DNA of 64,000 nt from Microbacterium helvum. Its GTDB lineage: Bacteria; Actinomycetota; Actinomycetes; Actinomycetales; Microbacteriaceae. How positions within the stretch are numbered: position 1 is the first letter of the stretch; every line of letters begins with the position of its first letter. Positions 8,566-17,709 of this stretch are shown in pieces. A program made the position numbers and the translations under genes. Under the pieces are notes generated by a model. It did not search any database. It worked only from the letters and a program-made list of their open reading frames with translations, and was not told the origin of the DNA. The stretch covers positions 186,001 through 250,000 of the forward strand of contig NZ_JACXZS010000003.1 in assembly GCF_014779795.1 (NCBI RefSeq), given 5' to 3'.

Positions 8566-9558
8566 TCACAGACGCCGGCGGCGCCGCGTGAGACGCACGG
8601 CCGGCAGCGGCGGCGCGGGGATCCGCTCGTCGCCGTGATCGACGACGTGTCCGAACCGCGGGCTGTCGGACTCCCACGCCTCTCGGGCCTCGACGATCTC
8701 TTCGTGGGTGCGGCCGACGAAGTTCCACCACATCACGATGTCGTCCTCGAAGGGTTCGCCGCCCATGAGGAACAGGGTCGCGCCCTCGGCGCTGGTCAGT
8801 TCGACCGAGGCGCGGTGCAGTCCGAGGTACAGCAGGTGCGCGGTGTCGAGTTCGATCGACGACTCGCCGGCCGCGAGAGCGGGAACGGCGACCTCGCCGT
8901 GCACCGCGACCAGCGCGTGCTCCCACGCGGGGTTCAGCGGCACGCGCACGGTCGAGCCCGCGGGGACGACGAGTTCTGCGCCGACGATGGGCGTGTACAC
9001 GGTCGCCGGTGATGCGACGCCCGCCAGCTCGCCGAGCACGACGGTCGCGGAGCCGGGTTCACCGGCCGCCGCGTCCAGGGCCACGGCAGGCAGCACCGCG
9101 TGCTGCTCGAACGCCGGGGCGCCGTGGCGGCGGGACTCGGGCAGCGCGACCCACAGCTGCAGGGCGTCCAGCGGTGTCGCGTCCTCGCCGACGGAGTACT
9201 CGGAGTGGGCGATGCCGGCGCCGCTCGTCATCAGGTTGAGGGCGCCGCGGCGCACCACGACGTCGCTGCCGAGGGTGTCGCGGTGCCGCACCTCGCCGAG
9301 GTAGGGCCAGGTCACCGTCTGCAGGCCGATGTGCGGGTGCGGCTCGACCCGCATGCGCGTCGTCTGCGGGCCGAACCGGTCGAGGAAGCACCACGCGCCG
9401 ACCAGCGGCAGCTCGCGCTGCGGCAGCGACCGGTGCACCGACATGGCCCGCACCCCGCCGAGCGGAACCTCGCGGGCTTCGAGCAGCAGTGCGCGCGGAC
9501 CGTCGCAGTCGACGGCGGTCTCGAGGTCGACGGTGTCGGAGGCTCCGAGGCGGGTCAT
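8566..9558 (-). CDS. pirin family protein
   Basis: A 330-residue bicupin of usual pirin length. The N-terminal cupin has the metal-binding set: HPH in EPHPHIGLQTVTW, then the His and Glu of AGIAHSEYS. The C-terminal cupin lacks these ligands, as in other pirins. Bacterial pirins act variously as quercetin 2,3-dioxygenases or as modulators of metabolic enzymes, so the role here is open. The ATG at 9558 is chosen because the upstream open frame runs into the acetyltransferase gene. A 20-nt gap separates it from that gene, so the two may be cotranscribed. Confidence 0.85.
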   Translation of the reverse strand: MTRLGASDTVDLETAVDCDGPRALLLEAREVPLGGVRAMSVHRSLPQRELPLVGAWCFLDRFGPQTTRMRVEPHPHIGLQTVTWPYLGEVRHRDTLGSDVVVRRGALNLMTSGAGIAHSEYSVGEDATPLDALQLWVALPESRRHGAPAFEQHAVLPAVALDAAAGEPGSATVVLGELAGVASPATVYTPIVGAELVVPAGSTVRVPLNPAWEHALVAVHGEVAVPALAAGESSIELDTAHLLYLGLHRASVELTSAEGATLFLMGGEPFEDDIVMWWNFVGRTHEEIVEAREAWESDSPRFGHVVDHGDERIPAPPLPAVRLTRRRRRL

Positions 9559-9578
9559 GTGCGGAACGCTACCGCGCT

Positions 9579-9893
9579 TCAGGCCACGCGGGACGGCCAA
9601 TGCACGTCGAGCCCGGGAACCTCGGTCTGCTGCAGGTACTTCACGACGACGGGGCACAGCGGCACGACGGTCTCGCCGCGGCGGGCCTCGTCGGCCATCG
9701 CCTCGGCGACGACGAGCTGCGCGAGGCCGCGGCCTCGGAACGCGGGGTCGACCTCGGTGTGCGGAAAGCGCTGGCGGCCGCGGGAGTCCGGAGTGAATTC
9801 GGTGAACCCGGCGAGCACGTCGCCGACCCACACCTCGTAGCGGCCGGCGTCGTCGTTGCGGCGGACGGTGGTCTGGTCATCGGTGTCAGTCAT
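9579..9893 (-). CDS. small GNAT-like N-acetyltransferase (YjdJ/NATD1 type)
   Basis: A 104-residue single-domain protein. The core RGRGLAQLVVAEAMADEARR provides the acetyl-CoA pyrophosphate loop (R/Q-x-x-G-x-G/A), and PLCPVVVKYL is the characteristic closing strand with a conserved Cys-Pro. This short subfamily is widespread, and its substrates are unknown. The ATG at 9893 starts MTDTDDQ, and the gene precedes pirin in the same direction. Confidence 0.85.
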   Translation of the reverse strand: MTDTDDQTTVRRNDDAGRYEVWVGDVLAGFTEFTPDSRGRQRFPHTEVDPAFRGRGLAQLVVAEAMADEARRGETVVPLCPVVVKYLQQTEVPGLDVHWPSRVA

Positions 9894-10070
9894 GGCATCC
9901 CTTCGACGTCTGCTCCAACGTACGGTCGGGCCCGTCGATTCCGCCACCTGCGGGCACCCCTGGCGTGAAGGCATCCACGGGTCTATCGTCAGCAGCGTCT
10001 GCGGCGTGGGACCGCGGGCCGGTTCTTGGGGCGAATCGTGCCGTTCTGTTCACGGATTCGAGGGGGAATC

Positions 10071-10937
10071 ATGAAACGACGTGTTCTCGCCGCGCTCGCG
10101 GCACTGGCGTTGGGGATGGGGATGCTGGCGGCCGGTGCGGCCGGTCCCGCCGCGGCCGCGTCTTCGCCGCCGGTCGCGAAGTACGTGGCGCTGGGCGACT
10201 CCATCGCGGCGGGGCAGGGCGGCGGAGCGCCGCTCGACATGTGCGCGCGCACCACCGGAGGCTACGCCGCGCAACTCGATCTCGCGCCCAAGTTCAACCT
10301 GCTGCGCAATGCCGGGTGCACCGGCGCGACCGTCGCCGATGTGCAGGGGCAGCTGTCGCAGCTCAATCGCGGCACGACCGTCGTGACGCTCACCGTCGGT
10401 GCGAACGACCTCGGTCTCGACCAGGTGTACGCGGCGTGCGCGGCGGCACTCGGCGGCGGCAGCTTCGGTGCGTGCGTATCGGCGATCCAGGGAGCGACGG
10501 CTGCCGCGCCCGACCTCGTGCAGCCGCTTGCGACGCTGATCGGGGCGACCGCGCAGCGCGCACCCAACGCCGCAGTCGTCATCACCGGGTACCCGCACCT
10601 GCTCGAGCCGGTGGATCTCGGGTCGTGCGGGCAGGTTGCACCGCTCGAACAGTGCCTCATTCTCGCGAGTGTCGCCGACGGCGTGAACGACGCAGCCGAC
10701 GCGCTCAACGCCGCGGTTCAGGGGGCGGTGCAGCTCGCGGCTGCGCACGGCGCACCGGCACAGTACGCAGACGTCGTCGGCGCCTTCGCCGACCACGGCG
10801 TGCAGCTCATGCCGGGCGTGTCGGGCGATCCGTGGTTCGGCACCGACGCGGCGAACGACCCGGCCGGCTACCTGCACCCGACCTACGCCGGGTACACGAC
10901 GTACAGCCAGGTCATCCTGGGGGTTCTCGGGCGCTGA
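10071..10937 (+). CDS. secreted SGNH/GDSL hydrolase
   Basis: A 288-residue exported esterase/lipase. The signal peptide is residues 1-30 (cut after GPAAAA). Block I is LGDSIAAGQG with nucleophile Ser44, block III has GANDL, and the catalytic His lies in the C-terminal HPTYAGY. Several Cys residues suggest disulfides, as in actinobacterial secreted SGNH lipases. ATG follows the ribosome site AGGGGGAA. It stands alone, flanked by hairpins. The 177-nt upstream gap holds nothing else recognisable. Confidence 0.9.
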   Translation: MKRRVLAALAALALGMGMLAAGAAGPAAAASSPPVAKYVALGDSIAAGQGGGAPLDMCARTTGGYAAQLDLAPKFNLLRNAGCTGATVADVQGQLSQLNRGTTVVTLTVGANDLGLDQVYAACAAALGGGSFGACVSAIQGATAAAPDLVQPLATLIGATAQRAPNAAVVITGYPHLLEPVDLGSCGQVAPLEQCLILASVADGVNDAADALNAAVQGAVQLAAAHGAPAQYADVVGAFADHGVQLMPGVSGDPWFGTDAANDPAGYLHPTYAGYTTYSQVILGVLGR

Positions 10938-10967
10938 GCTGATACTCGCGCCGATTCGCGCGGCCGT

Positions 10968-11008
10968 GTGGAGAGTGGATGCCTCTGCCCGAGGCATCCA
11001 CTCTCCAC
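10968..11008. terminator. 18-bp perfect hairpin after the GDSL hydrolase
   Basis: GTGGAGAGTGGATGCCTC (10968-10985) pairs perfectly with 10991-11008 around a 5-nt loop, 30 nt after the stop. No T-tract follows. Confidence 0.75.
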
Positions 11009-11038
11009 AGGCGCGCGTGCCGCTCGCACTTCTGCCGA

Positions 11039-11119
11039 TCCGAATATCGGAGAATCGCGCTGTTTCCGGAGGATCTGCCCCCGCGGGTCCGGAAACAGCG
11101 CGAAAGTCCGGTATTCGGA
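11039..11119. repeat. long intergenic palindrome with 32-nt arms
   Basis: Left arm 11039-11070 and right arm 11088-11119 pair at 28 of 32 positions around a 17-nt loop. The inner arm contains CGCGCTGTTTCCGGA. The word GCGCTGTTT and the 17-nt loop recall family A repeats, but the outer arm differs. It precedes the helicase gene by 65 nt. Confidence 0.7.
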
Positions 11120-11184
11120 GCGCGGTGGACGGGCCTTCGGCCCCCTAGGGAGGGGTGGATGCCGCAACCTGGCAGACTCGAGCG

Positions 11185-13809
11185 GTGAGCCTTCTCGACA
11201 CCATCGCGGCTGCGGCCGAGGCTTCCGGTGCGCCCGGCGGCGCGCCCGACGCCGACGTGCTGTACGACGCGTTCGTGGAGTGGGCGGGGGAGCAGGGGTT
11301 CTCGCTCTACCCGGCACAGGACGAGGCGGTCATCGAGATCGTGTCGGGGTCGCACGTGATCCTGTCGACGCCCACCGGCACCGGCAAGTCGCTCGTGGCG
11401 GTCGCAGCGCACGCCGCCGCGGTCGCTGCGGGCGGGCGCACCTACTACACGGCGCCGATCAAGGCGCTCGTGAGCGAGAAGTTCTTCGCGCTGGTCGACA
11501 TCTTCGGCGCCGCGAACGTGGGCATGGTCACCGGCGACTCGTCGGTGAACCCCGACGCGCCGATCGTGTGCTGCACGGCCGAGATCCTCGCGAACCTGGC
11601 GCTGCGCCAGGGTGCCGACGCGGCCGTCGACCAGGTCGTGATGGACGAGTTCCACTACTACGGCGACCCGGAGCGCGGCTGGGCGTGGCAGGTGCCGCTG
11701 CTGCTGCTTCCGCGTGCGCAGTTCGTGCTGATGTCGGCCACCCTCGGCGACATCACGACGATCGCCGAGGACCTCGAGCGCCGCACCGGCCGCACCGTGT
11801 CGCGCGTGACGGGCGTCGAGCGTCCGGTGCCGCTGCACTTCTCGTATGCGCGCACGCCGGTGCACGAGACGGTCGAGGAGCTGCTGTCGACCGGTGAGGC
11901 GCCGGTGTACATCGTGCACTTCTCGCAGGCGGCGGCGATGGAGCGCGCGCAGGCGCTGTCGAGCATCAAGGTCGTCAGCCGCGAGCAGCGCGACGCCATC
12001 GCCGAGGCGATCGGCGGCTTCCGGTTCACCACCGCGTTCGGGCGCACGCTCTCGCGGTACGTGCGCGCGGGCATCGGCGTGCACCACGCCGGCATGCTGC
12101 CCCGGTACCGGCGCCTGGTCGAGACGCTCGCGCAGCGCGGGCTGCTGCGGGTCATCTGCGGCACCGACACGCTGGGCGTCGGCATCAACGTGCCGATCCG
12201 CACGGTCATGATCACCGCGCTGTCGAAGTTCGACGGCACGAAGATGCGGCAGCTGTCGGCCCGTGAGTTCCACCAGATCTCGGGCCGCGCCGGCCGCGCC
12301 GGCTACGACACCTCGGGCACCGTCGTCGTGATGGCGCCTGAGTGGGAGATCGAGAACGAGGCCGCGCTGCGCAAGGCGGGCGACGACCCCGCCAAGCGCA
12401 AGAAGATCGTGCGCAAGAAGGCGCCCACGGGGGTCGTCAACTGGGGTCTCGGCTCGTTCGAGCGCCTCGTCGAGGCCGAGCCCGAACCGCTCGTGCCGCA
12501 GCTGCAGCTCACCGCCGCGATGCTCATCAACGTCATCGCGCGCGGCGGCGACGTGTTCGGGAACGTGCGCAGCCTCGTGTTCGACAACCACGAGCCCCGC
12601 GCGCGGCGCTACGAGCTCGCACGCCGCGCGATCGCCATCTTCCGCACGCTGGTCGCCGCCGAGGTGGTCGAGATCGACCGTTCCGCCGGCGAGACCGCAC
12701 AACAGCACGCTCGTCCGGGGGCGGATGGTGCTATCGCGCGGTCTCGCGGCTCGGAGGTGAGGGATGCCTCGGGCCCCGGCATCCACCTCACCGTCGATCT
12801 GCAGCCGAACTTCGCGCTCAACCAGCCGCTGTCGCCGTTCGCGCTCGCGGCCATCGAGCTGCTGGACCCCGATGACGCCGCCGGCGCGGTGGGCACCGGG
12901 CACTACGCGCTCGACGTCGTGAGCGTCATCGAGTCGACGCTCGACGACCCGCGGCCGATCCTGTCGCAGCAGGAGTACAAGGCGCGCGGCGAGGCGGTCG
13001 CGACGATGAAGGCCGACGGCATCGAGTACGACGAGCGCATGGCGCTGCTGGAGCAGGTGACCTACCCGAAGCCGCTCGACGAGCTGCTGAGCCAGGCCTA
13101 CGAGGTGTTCGCGTCGAGCCAGCCGTGGATCCGCGACTTCGAGCTGTCGCCGAAGTCGGTCGTGCGCGACATGTTCGAGCGGGCGCTGTCGTTCTCAGAG
13201 CTGATCTCGCTGTACCAGCTCGCCCGCAGCGAGGGCCTCGTGCTGCGGTACCTGTCGGACGCGTACCGCGCGATCCGTCAGACCGTGCCCGCCGAGGCGC
13301 AGACCTCGGAGGTCGTCGACCTCGTGGAGTGGCTGGGCGAGGTCGTGCGGCAGGTCGACTCCAGCCTCGTCGACGAATGGGAGGCGCTGGTCAACCCGGT
13401 CGACGACCCGTCGGCCCCGGTCGTGCCGCCCGCGCCGCCGTCGGTGCTGACCAACCGCCGCGCGTTCGGCGTGCTGGTGCGCAACGAGCTGTTCCGCCGG
13501 GTGCAGCTCGCTGCCCTGCAGCGCGACGACGAACTCGTCGAGCTCGATCCCGACGTCGACTGGCCCGCCGCGCTCGACGCGTACTTCGACGACCACGACG
13601 AGATCCTGACCGGCGGTGCGGCGCGCTCGCCGCGGCTCGTGACAGTGGACGAATCGGATGCCGCGAGCGAAGGCGTCTGGCGGGTCGAGCAGACGATCGA
13701 CGACCCGGCCGGCGATCACGACTGGCGCATCCGCGGCGTGATCGATCTCGAGGCGTCCGAAGAGGCCGGCACCGCCGTCCTGCGGGTGACCGAGGTCGTG
13801 CGGCTGTAG
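11185..13809 (+). CDS. Ski2-like DEAD/DEAH-box helicase (DUF3516 type)
   Basis: An 874-residue superfamily 2 helicase. Motif I is STPTGTGKS, motif II is DEFH (in VMDEFHYYGD), motif III is MSATLGD, and motif VI is QISGRAGRAG. A long C-terminal half is typical of actinobacterial proteins with a DUF3516 domain. It is likely an RNA or DNA unwinding enzyme in the cytoplasm. The GTG at 11185 is preferred because residues upstream of it are not helicase-like. Codons at 12691-12795 encode a low-complexity linker whose DNA is made of two hairpins, suggesting a repeat captured in frame. Confidence 0.88.
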   Translation: MSLLDTIAAAAEASGAPGGAPDADVLYDAFVEWAGEQGFSLYPAQDEAVIEIVSGSHVILSTPTGTGKSLVAVAAHAAAVAAGGRTYYTAPIKALVSEKFFALVDIFGAANVGMVTGDSSVNPDAPIVCCTAEILANLALRQGADAAVDQVVMDEFHYYGDPERGWAWQVPLLLLPRAQFVLMSATLGDITTIAEDLERRTGRTVSRVTGVERPVPLHFSYARTPVHETVEELLSTGEAPVYIVHFSQAAAMERAQALSSIKVVSREQRDAIAEAIGGFRFTTAFGRTLSRYVRAGIGVHHAGMLPRYRRLVETLAQRGLLRVICGTDTLGVGINVPIRTVMITALSKFDGTKMRQLSAREFHQISGRAGRAGYDTSGTVVVMAPEWEIENEAALRKAGDDPAKRKKIVRKKAPTGVVNWGLGSFERLVEAEPEPLVPQLQLTAAMLINVIARGGDVFGNVRSLVFDNHEPRARRYELARRAIAIFRTLVAAEVVEIDRSAGETAQQHARPGADGAIARSRGSEVRDASGPGIHLTVDLQPNFALNQPLSPFALAAIELLDPDDAAGAVGTGHYALDVVSVIESTLDDPRPILSQQEYKARGEAVATMKADGIEYDERMALLEQVTYPKPLDELLSQAYEVFASSQPWIRDFELSPKSVVRDMFERALSFSELISLYQLARSEGLVLRYLSDAYRAIRQTVPAEAQTSEVVDLVEWLGEVVRQVDSSLVDEWEALVNPVDDPSAPVVPPAPPSVLTNRRAFGVLVRNELFRRVQLAALQRDDELVELDPDVDWPAALDAYFDDHDEILTGGAARSPRLVTVDESDAASEGVWRVEQTIDDPAGDHDWRIRGVIDLEASEEAGTAVLRVTEVVRL
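12691..12745. repeat. palindrome embedded in frame in the helicase gene
   Basis: GAGACCGCACAACAGCAC (12691-12708) pairs with 12728-12745 at 15 of 18 positions around a 19-nt loop. A second hairpin, GGTGAG..GGATGCC to GGCATCC..CTCACC, follows at about 12756-12791. Both fall in the linker before the helicase C-terminal region. The translated segment is hydrophilic and lacks conserved features. Confidence 0.6.
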
Positions 13810-13816
13810 CGCCACC

Positions 13817-13853
13817 GGTCGTTGAGCGAGCGAGGAACGAGCGAGACGAAACG
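13817..13853. repeat. GGTCGTTGAGCGAGCG..GAGCGAGACGAAACG repeat, copy 1
   Basis: The element lies just after the helicase stop. A closely similar copy is at 17550-17580, and a diverged inverted copy is at 17652-17692. It is intergenic and not coding. Confidence 0.65.
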
Positions 13854-13888
13854 CCCCGAGCTCACGGTCGGCGCCGGCCGTCGGCATC

Positions 13889-14764
13889 TCAGGCCAGCCG
13901 CATGCCGCCGTCGGTCGACAGCACCTGGCCGACCACCCAGGCGCCGGCATCCGTCGACAGCCAGGCGATGAGCCGGGCCGGGTCGGCAGGTTCGCCGTAC
14001 CGGCCGAACGGGGTGGCCCGCATCCACTCTTCGAGCTCTTCCAGCGGCCGGTCCGTGGTCTCGGGGTCGAGGTACCCGGTGTTCACCGGGCCGGGGTCGA
14101 TCGTGTTCAGGATGATCCCGAGGTCGAGCAGTTCGGCGGCCACAGTCGGCGTCGCGCCCGCGAGCGCGGCCTTGCTCGCGACGTACGAGACGAGCCCGCG
14201 CATCGGCCCGTGGATCTGCCCCGAGGTCATCCAGAACACGCGACCCGTGGGCTCGGCGAACGGTCCGGTGCGGCCGATGCGCTCGCCCGGCTGCCGAGCG
14301 GGGGCGGAGGCGTCCGCGTGCAGCGCCGCGAACGCCTGCGTCAGCAGCAGCGTCGAGCGCGCGTTGGTCTGCCAGTGGGCATCGAGCCGCTCGGCCGTCA
14401 TGTCGAGGATCGACCCGTCATCGCCCGACAGCGCCTGGTTGCACACCAGGATGTCGAGGCGCCCGGTCAGGGCCCGTGCGGCGTCGATGAGGGGAGGAAT
14501 GGATGCCGCGTCCCGCAGGTCCGCCGCGAGGTCGCCGAACTGCGCATCTGGGGTGAGCTGCGCGAGCAGCTCGTCGCGGACCGCGTCGAGGTCGTCGGTT
14601 CCCCATGGCTGGTCGGCGTCGTGGGGCGCGTAGTGGTGGAGGAAGACGTCGGCGCCGAGCCGGGCGTACTCCGACGCGACGGCGAAGCCGATGCCCCGCC
14701 GGCGGGAGACGCCGGTGACGAGGGCGGTCTTGCCGCGCAGCGGCAGGGAAGGGTGGGGGTACAT
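13889..14764 (-). CDS. short-chain dehydrogenase/reductase family oxidoreductase
   Basis: A 291-residue Rossmann-fold enzyme. The nucleotide-binding TGVSRRRGIG lies near the N-terminus. The Ser of WMTSG and the Y-x-x-x-K pair of SYVASK form the catalytic triad, and the DPGPVNTGY loop follows. The C-terminal DGGMRLA is standard for SDR proteins. It would oxidise or reduce a carbonyl/alcohol with NAD(P)H; the substrate is unknown. It is convergent with the helicase gene and divergent from the DUF1697 gene. Confidence 0.88.
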   Translation of the reverse strand: MYPHPSLPLRGKTALVTGVSRRRGIGFAVASEYARLGADVFLHHYAPHDADQPWGTDDLDAVRDELLAQLTPDAQFGDLAADLRDAASIPPLIDAARALTGRLDILVCNQALSGDDGSILDMTAERLDAHWQTNARSTLLLTQAFAALHADASAPARQPGERIGRTGPFAEPTGRVFWMTSGQIHGPMRGLVSYVASKAALAGATPTVAAELLDLGIILNTIDPGPVNTGYLDPETTDRPLEELEEWMRATPFGRYGEPADPARLIAWLSTDAGAWVVGQVLSTDGGMRLA

Positions 14765-14870
14765 GCGTATGCCTTTCAGGGACGCCGGCGTGCGGCATCC
14801 ACCTTCTTCGTTTCGGTGAGGACGAAGTCATCGGCATTGCATGAGCACGACCATAGCGGATGATGGCCGT

Positions 14871-15407
14871 ATGCCGACCTATGTGGCCTTCCTGCGCGCG
14901 ATCAACCTCGGGGCGAACCGCAAGTTCGCGAAGGACGACATCAAGCGGGTCGTCGAGGCGGCCGGGTTCACCGACGTCGAGACCCACATCAACACCGGCA
15001 ACGTGCGGTTCACGACGCCGATGCGCTCGCGGGCGAAGATCGAGAAGCAACTCGAGGACGCCTTCGCGAAGGACCGCGGGTTCGACGTGCCGACGATCGT
15101 GTTCACGACCGCCGAGGTCTCGGCGATCGCGGCGGAGGCGGCGGCTCTCGCGGACGAGCACCCCGACCTGGCACGGCATTACATCTACCTCTTGAAGGAC
15201 GAGCTGCCGGCCGCGACCGTGGCGAAGGTCGAGGGACTCGCGAGCGAGGCGGGCGGCATGGTGGTGCGCGGACGTGCCGCACACGCACTGCTCGGACCGG
15301 CGTATCAGGCAGGGCAGGTCGATCCGCTCAATGCCGCGAAGCTGCTGGGTGTCGCGACCAACCGCAACCGCGCCGTCATAGATGCCATCGCCGCGAAGTG
15401 GTGCTGA
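14871..15407 (+). CDS. DUF1697 domain protein
   Basis: A 178-residue cytoplasmic protein opening [14 protein letters not shown], the signature of DUF1697. The conserved INTGNV and the C-terminal TNRN segment are both present. No enzymatic function is established for the family. An in-frame ATG ten codons upstream (14841) could be used, but homologous proteins begin at MPTYVA. It is divergent from the SDR gene. Confidence 0.85.
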   Translation: MPTYVAFLRAINLGANRKFAKDDIKRVVEAAGFTDVETHINTGNVRFTTPMRSRAKIEKQLEDAFAKDRGFDVPTIVFTTAEVSAIAAEAAALADEHPDLARHYIYLLKDELPAATVAKVEGLASEAGGMVVRGRAAHALLGPAYQAGQVDPLNAAKLLGVATNRNRAVIDAIAAKWC

Positions 15408-15510
15408 CCGGCTCCTCCCCAGAAGGCGGGCCGGGCCGGCTGACGGCGGGTTCTGCACCGGTGCGCGGTCGCCGGGTCCCGCGTCGGACGCCGCGGCTAC
15501 CCTGGGACGG

Positions 15511-17514
15511 GTGACCACTGCGCAGGGCGACCCGTACGCCGATCTCGCGTGGGAGGCCGACCAGTTCGCGCCCCCGCCGGACGACTCGTGGGCGCCGCCC
15601 GAGGACGGCTGGATGCCGCCGCCCGATCAGTCGGGCTGGTCCGACGCCGGAGCGGCGACGGGGTTCGACCCGTTCGCCGGCGCCGGTCCGCGTCGCGACT
15701 TCACGGGAGCCGACCCGCGCACCGTGCTGCGCGAGGTGTACGGCTACGACGCCTTCCGCGGTGAGCAGGGCGCGATCGTCGAGCACGTGATCGCCGGTGG
15801 GGATGCCGTCGTGCTCATGCCGACCGGCGGCGGCAAGAGCGTGTGCTACCAGGTGCCGGCGCTCGCGCGCCCGGGCACGGGCCTCGTGGTGAGCCCCCTC
15901 ATCGCCCTCATGCACGACCAGGTCGACGCGCTCGTCGCCAACGGCGTGCGTGCCGCGTATCTCAACTCGACGCAGGCGCCGCCCGAGCGCGCGGCCGTCG
16001 AGCGTGCGTACCTCGCCGGCGAACTCGACCTGCTGTACGTCGCACCCGAGCGCCTCAACACCGAGACGACGCTGCGGTTCCTCGCGCGCGGCAAGCTCAG
16101 CATCATCGCGATCGATGAGGCGCACTGCGTCTCGCAGTGGGGCCACGACTTCCGGCCCGACTACCTCGCGCTCGGGGCCCTTGCCGAGCGGTTTCCGGGG
16201 GTGCCGCGGCTCGCGCTGACGGCCACCGCCACGCCCGCGACGCATCGCGAGATGACCGAACGGCTGCACCTGCCGAACGCCCGGCATTTCGTGTCGAGCT
16301 TCGACCGGCCCAACATCCAGTACCGCATCGAGGCCAAGTCCGACCCGCGCCGCCAGCTCGTCGCGTTCATCCGGTCGCAGGGGTCGGGCGCGGCGGGCAT
16401 CGTCTACGCGCTCAGCCGCAAGTCGGTCGAGCAGACCGCGGAGTTCCTCTCGGCCCAGGGCGTCGACGCCCTGCCCTACCACGCCGGCCTTCCCGCCGAG
16501 ACGCGGGCGGCGAACCAGTCCCGGTTCCTCCGCGAGGACGGCGTGGTCATGGTCGCGACCATCGCGTTCGGCATGGGCATCGACAAGCCCGACGTCCGCT
16601 TCGTCGCCCACATCGACCTGCCGAAGTCGGTCGAGGGGTACTACCAAGAGACCGGCCGTGCCGGCCGCGACGGCGAGCCGTCGGTCGCGTGGATGGCCTA
16701 CGGCCTCGGCGACGTCGTGCAGCAGCGCCGGCTCATCGACCAGTCGCCCGGCGACCGCTCCTTCAAGACCCGCCTGGGTCAGCATCTCGACGCGATGCTC
16801 GCGCTGTGCGAGACGGTGGGATGCCGCCGGCAGAACCTGCTCGCGTACTTCGGTGAGGCATCCGAGCCGTGCGGCAACTGCGACACCTGCCTCGAGGCGC
16901 CCGAGACCTGGGATGGGCTGATCCCCGCGCAGAAGCTGCTGTCGACGATCGTGCGCCTGCAGCGCGAGCGGAATCAGGCGTTCGGCGCCGGGCACCTGAT
17001 CGACATCCTGCGGGGCGCGTCGACCGACCGCATCCGTCAGCAGGGACACGACCAGTTGTCGACGTACGGCCTGGGTGCCGACCTCAGCGAGCAGGACTGG
17101 CGCAGCGTCATCCGGCAGCTGCTGGCCCGCGGCATCCTCGTGGCCCGCGGCGAGTACGGCACGCTCGCGCTCGGCGACCCCGCCGGCGGAGTGCTGCGCG
17201 GCGAGACCCCCGTGCCGCTGCGCCGAGATGTCATGGGCCGCTCCGGGGGCGTCGCCCGCGTGCGCAAGTCGACGGCGCCCGAGACCCTCGACCCGGCGAA
17301 CGCGGGAGTGTTCGAGGCGCTGCGCGCGTGGCGCGCCGGCGTCGCGAAAGAGCTCGGCGTTCCGGCATACATCGTGTTCGGCGACGCCACGCTCCGTGCC
17401 CTCGCCGAACGCCGCCCCGAGAGCCTCGCCGATCTCGACGGCGTCTCGGGCATCGGCGCCAAGAAGCGCGAGGCCTACGGCGACGCCGTGCTGGAGGTCA
17501 TCGCCGCGGCGTGA
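15511..17514 (+). CDS. recQ: ATP-dependent DNA helicase RecQ
   Basis: A 667-residue RecQ helicase. It has Walker [23 protein letters not shown], motif [13 protein letters not shown], and a zinc-binding domain with Cys residues in ALCETVGC and [10 protein letters not shown] winged helix follows, then a C-terminal HRDC domain (from about residue 590, ending [18 protein letters not shown]). It unwinds DNA 3' to 5' in recombination repair. The GTG start at 15511 leaves an unusual acidic, Trp/Pro-rich extension of about 65 residues ahead of the helicase core. A gap of about 100 nt before it shows nothing notable. Confidence 0.92.
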   Translation: MTTAQGDPYADLAWEADQFAPPPDDSWAPPEDGWMPPPDQSGWSDAGAATGFDPFAGAGPRRDFTGADPRTVLREVYGYDAFRGEQGAIVEHVIAGGDAVVLMPTGGGKSVCYQVPALARPGTGLVVSPLIALMHDQVDALVANGVRAAYLNSTQAPPERAAVERAYLAGELDLLYVAPERLNTETTLRFLARGKLSIIAIDEAHCVSQWGHDFRPDYLALGALAERFPGVPRLALTATATPATHREMTERLHLPNARHFVSSFDRPNIQYRIEAKSDPRRQLVAFIRSQGSGAAGIVYALSRKSVEQTAEFLSAQGVDALPYHAGLPAETRAANQSRFLREDGVVMVATIAFGMGIDKPDVRFVAHIDLPKSVEGYYQETGRAGRDGEPSVAWMAYGLGDVVQQRRLIDQSPGDRSFKTRLGQHLDAMLALCETVGCRRQNLLAYFGEASEPCGNCDTCLEAPETWDGLIPAQKLLSTIVRLQRERNQAFGAGHLIDILRGASTDRIRQQGHDQLSTYGLGADLSEQDWRSVIRQLLARGILVARGEYGTLALGDPAGGVLRGETPVPLRRDVMGRSGGVARVRKSTAPETLDPANAGVFEALRAWRAGVAKELGVPAYIVFGDATLRALAERRPESLADLDGVSGIGAKKREAYGDAVLEVIAAA

Positions 17515-17549
17515 ACGCCCGGTCGTCGAGCCCGTGACGCGCACCCCCT

Positions 17550-17692
17550 GGTCGTTGAGCGAGCGGAGCGAGACGAAACGTCGTAAGACGTCCGTCGGAC
17601 GTGGCCACGCCCTCGACGTTCGCGCACCGGGTTCTCGAGAGGGACTCGCCGCGTTTTTCGTCTTCGCTCGTGCCTCGCTCCGTGGGGCGACC
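17550..17692. repeat. inverted pair of the GTCGTTGAGCGAGCG repeat
   Basis: The forward copy (17550-17580) and a diverged inverted copy (17652-17692) start and end with GGTCG and CGACC, forming a large imperfect inverted repeat around about 70 nt. It fills the gap between the convergent recQ and TetR-type genes and may act in termination. Confidence 0.55.
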
Positions 17693-17709
17693 AGAACGGC
17701 CAGGGGCGC

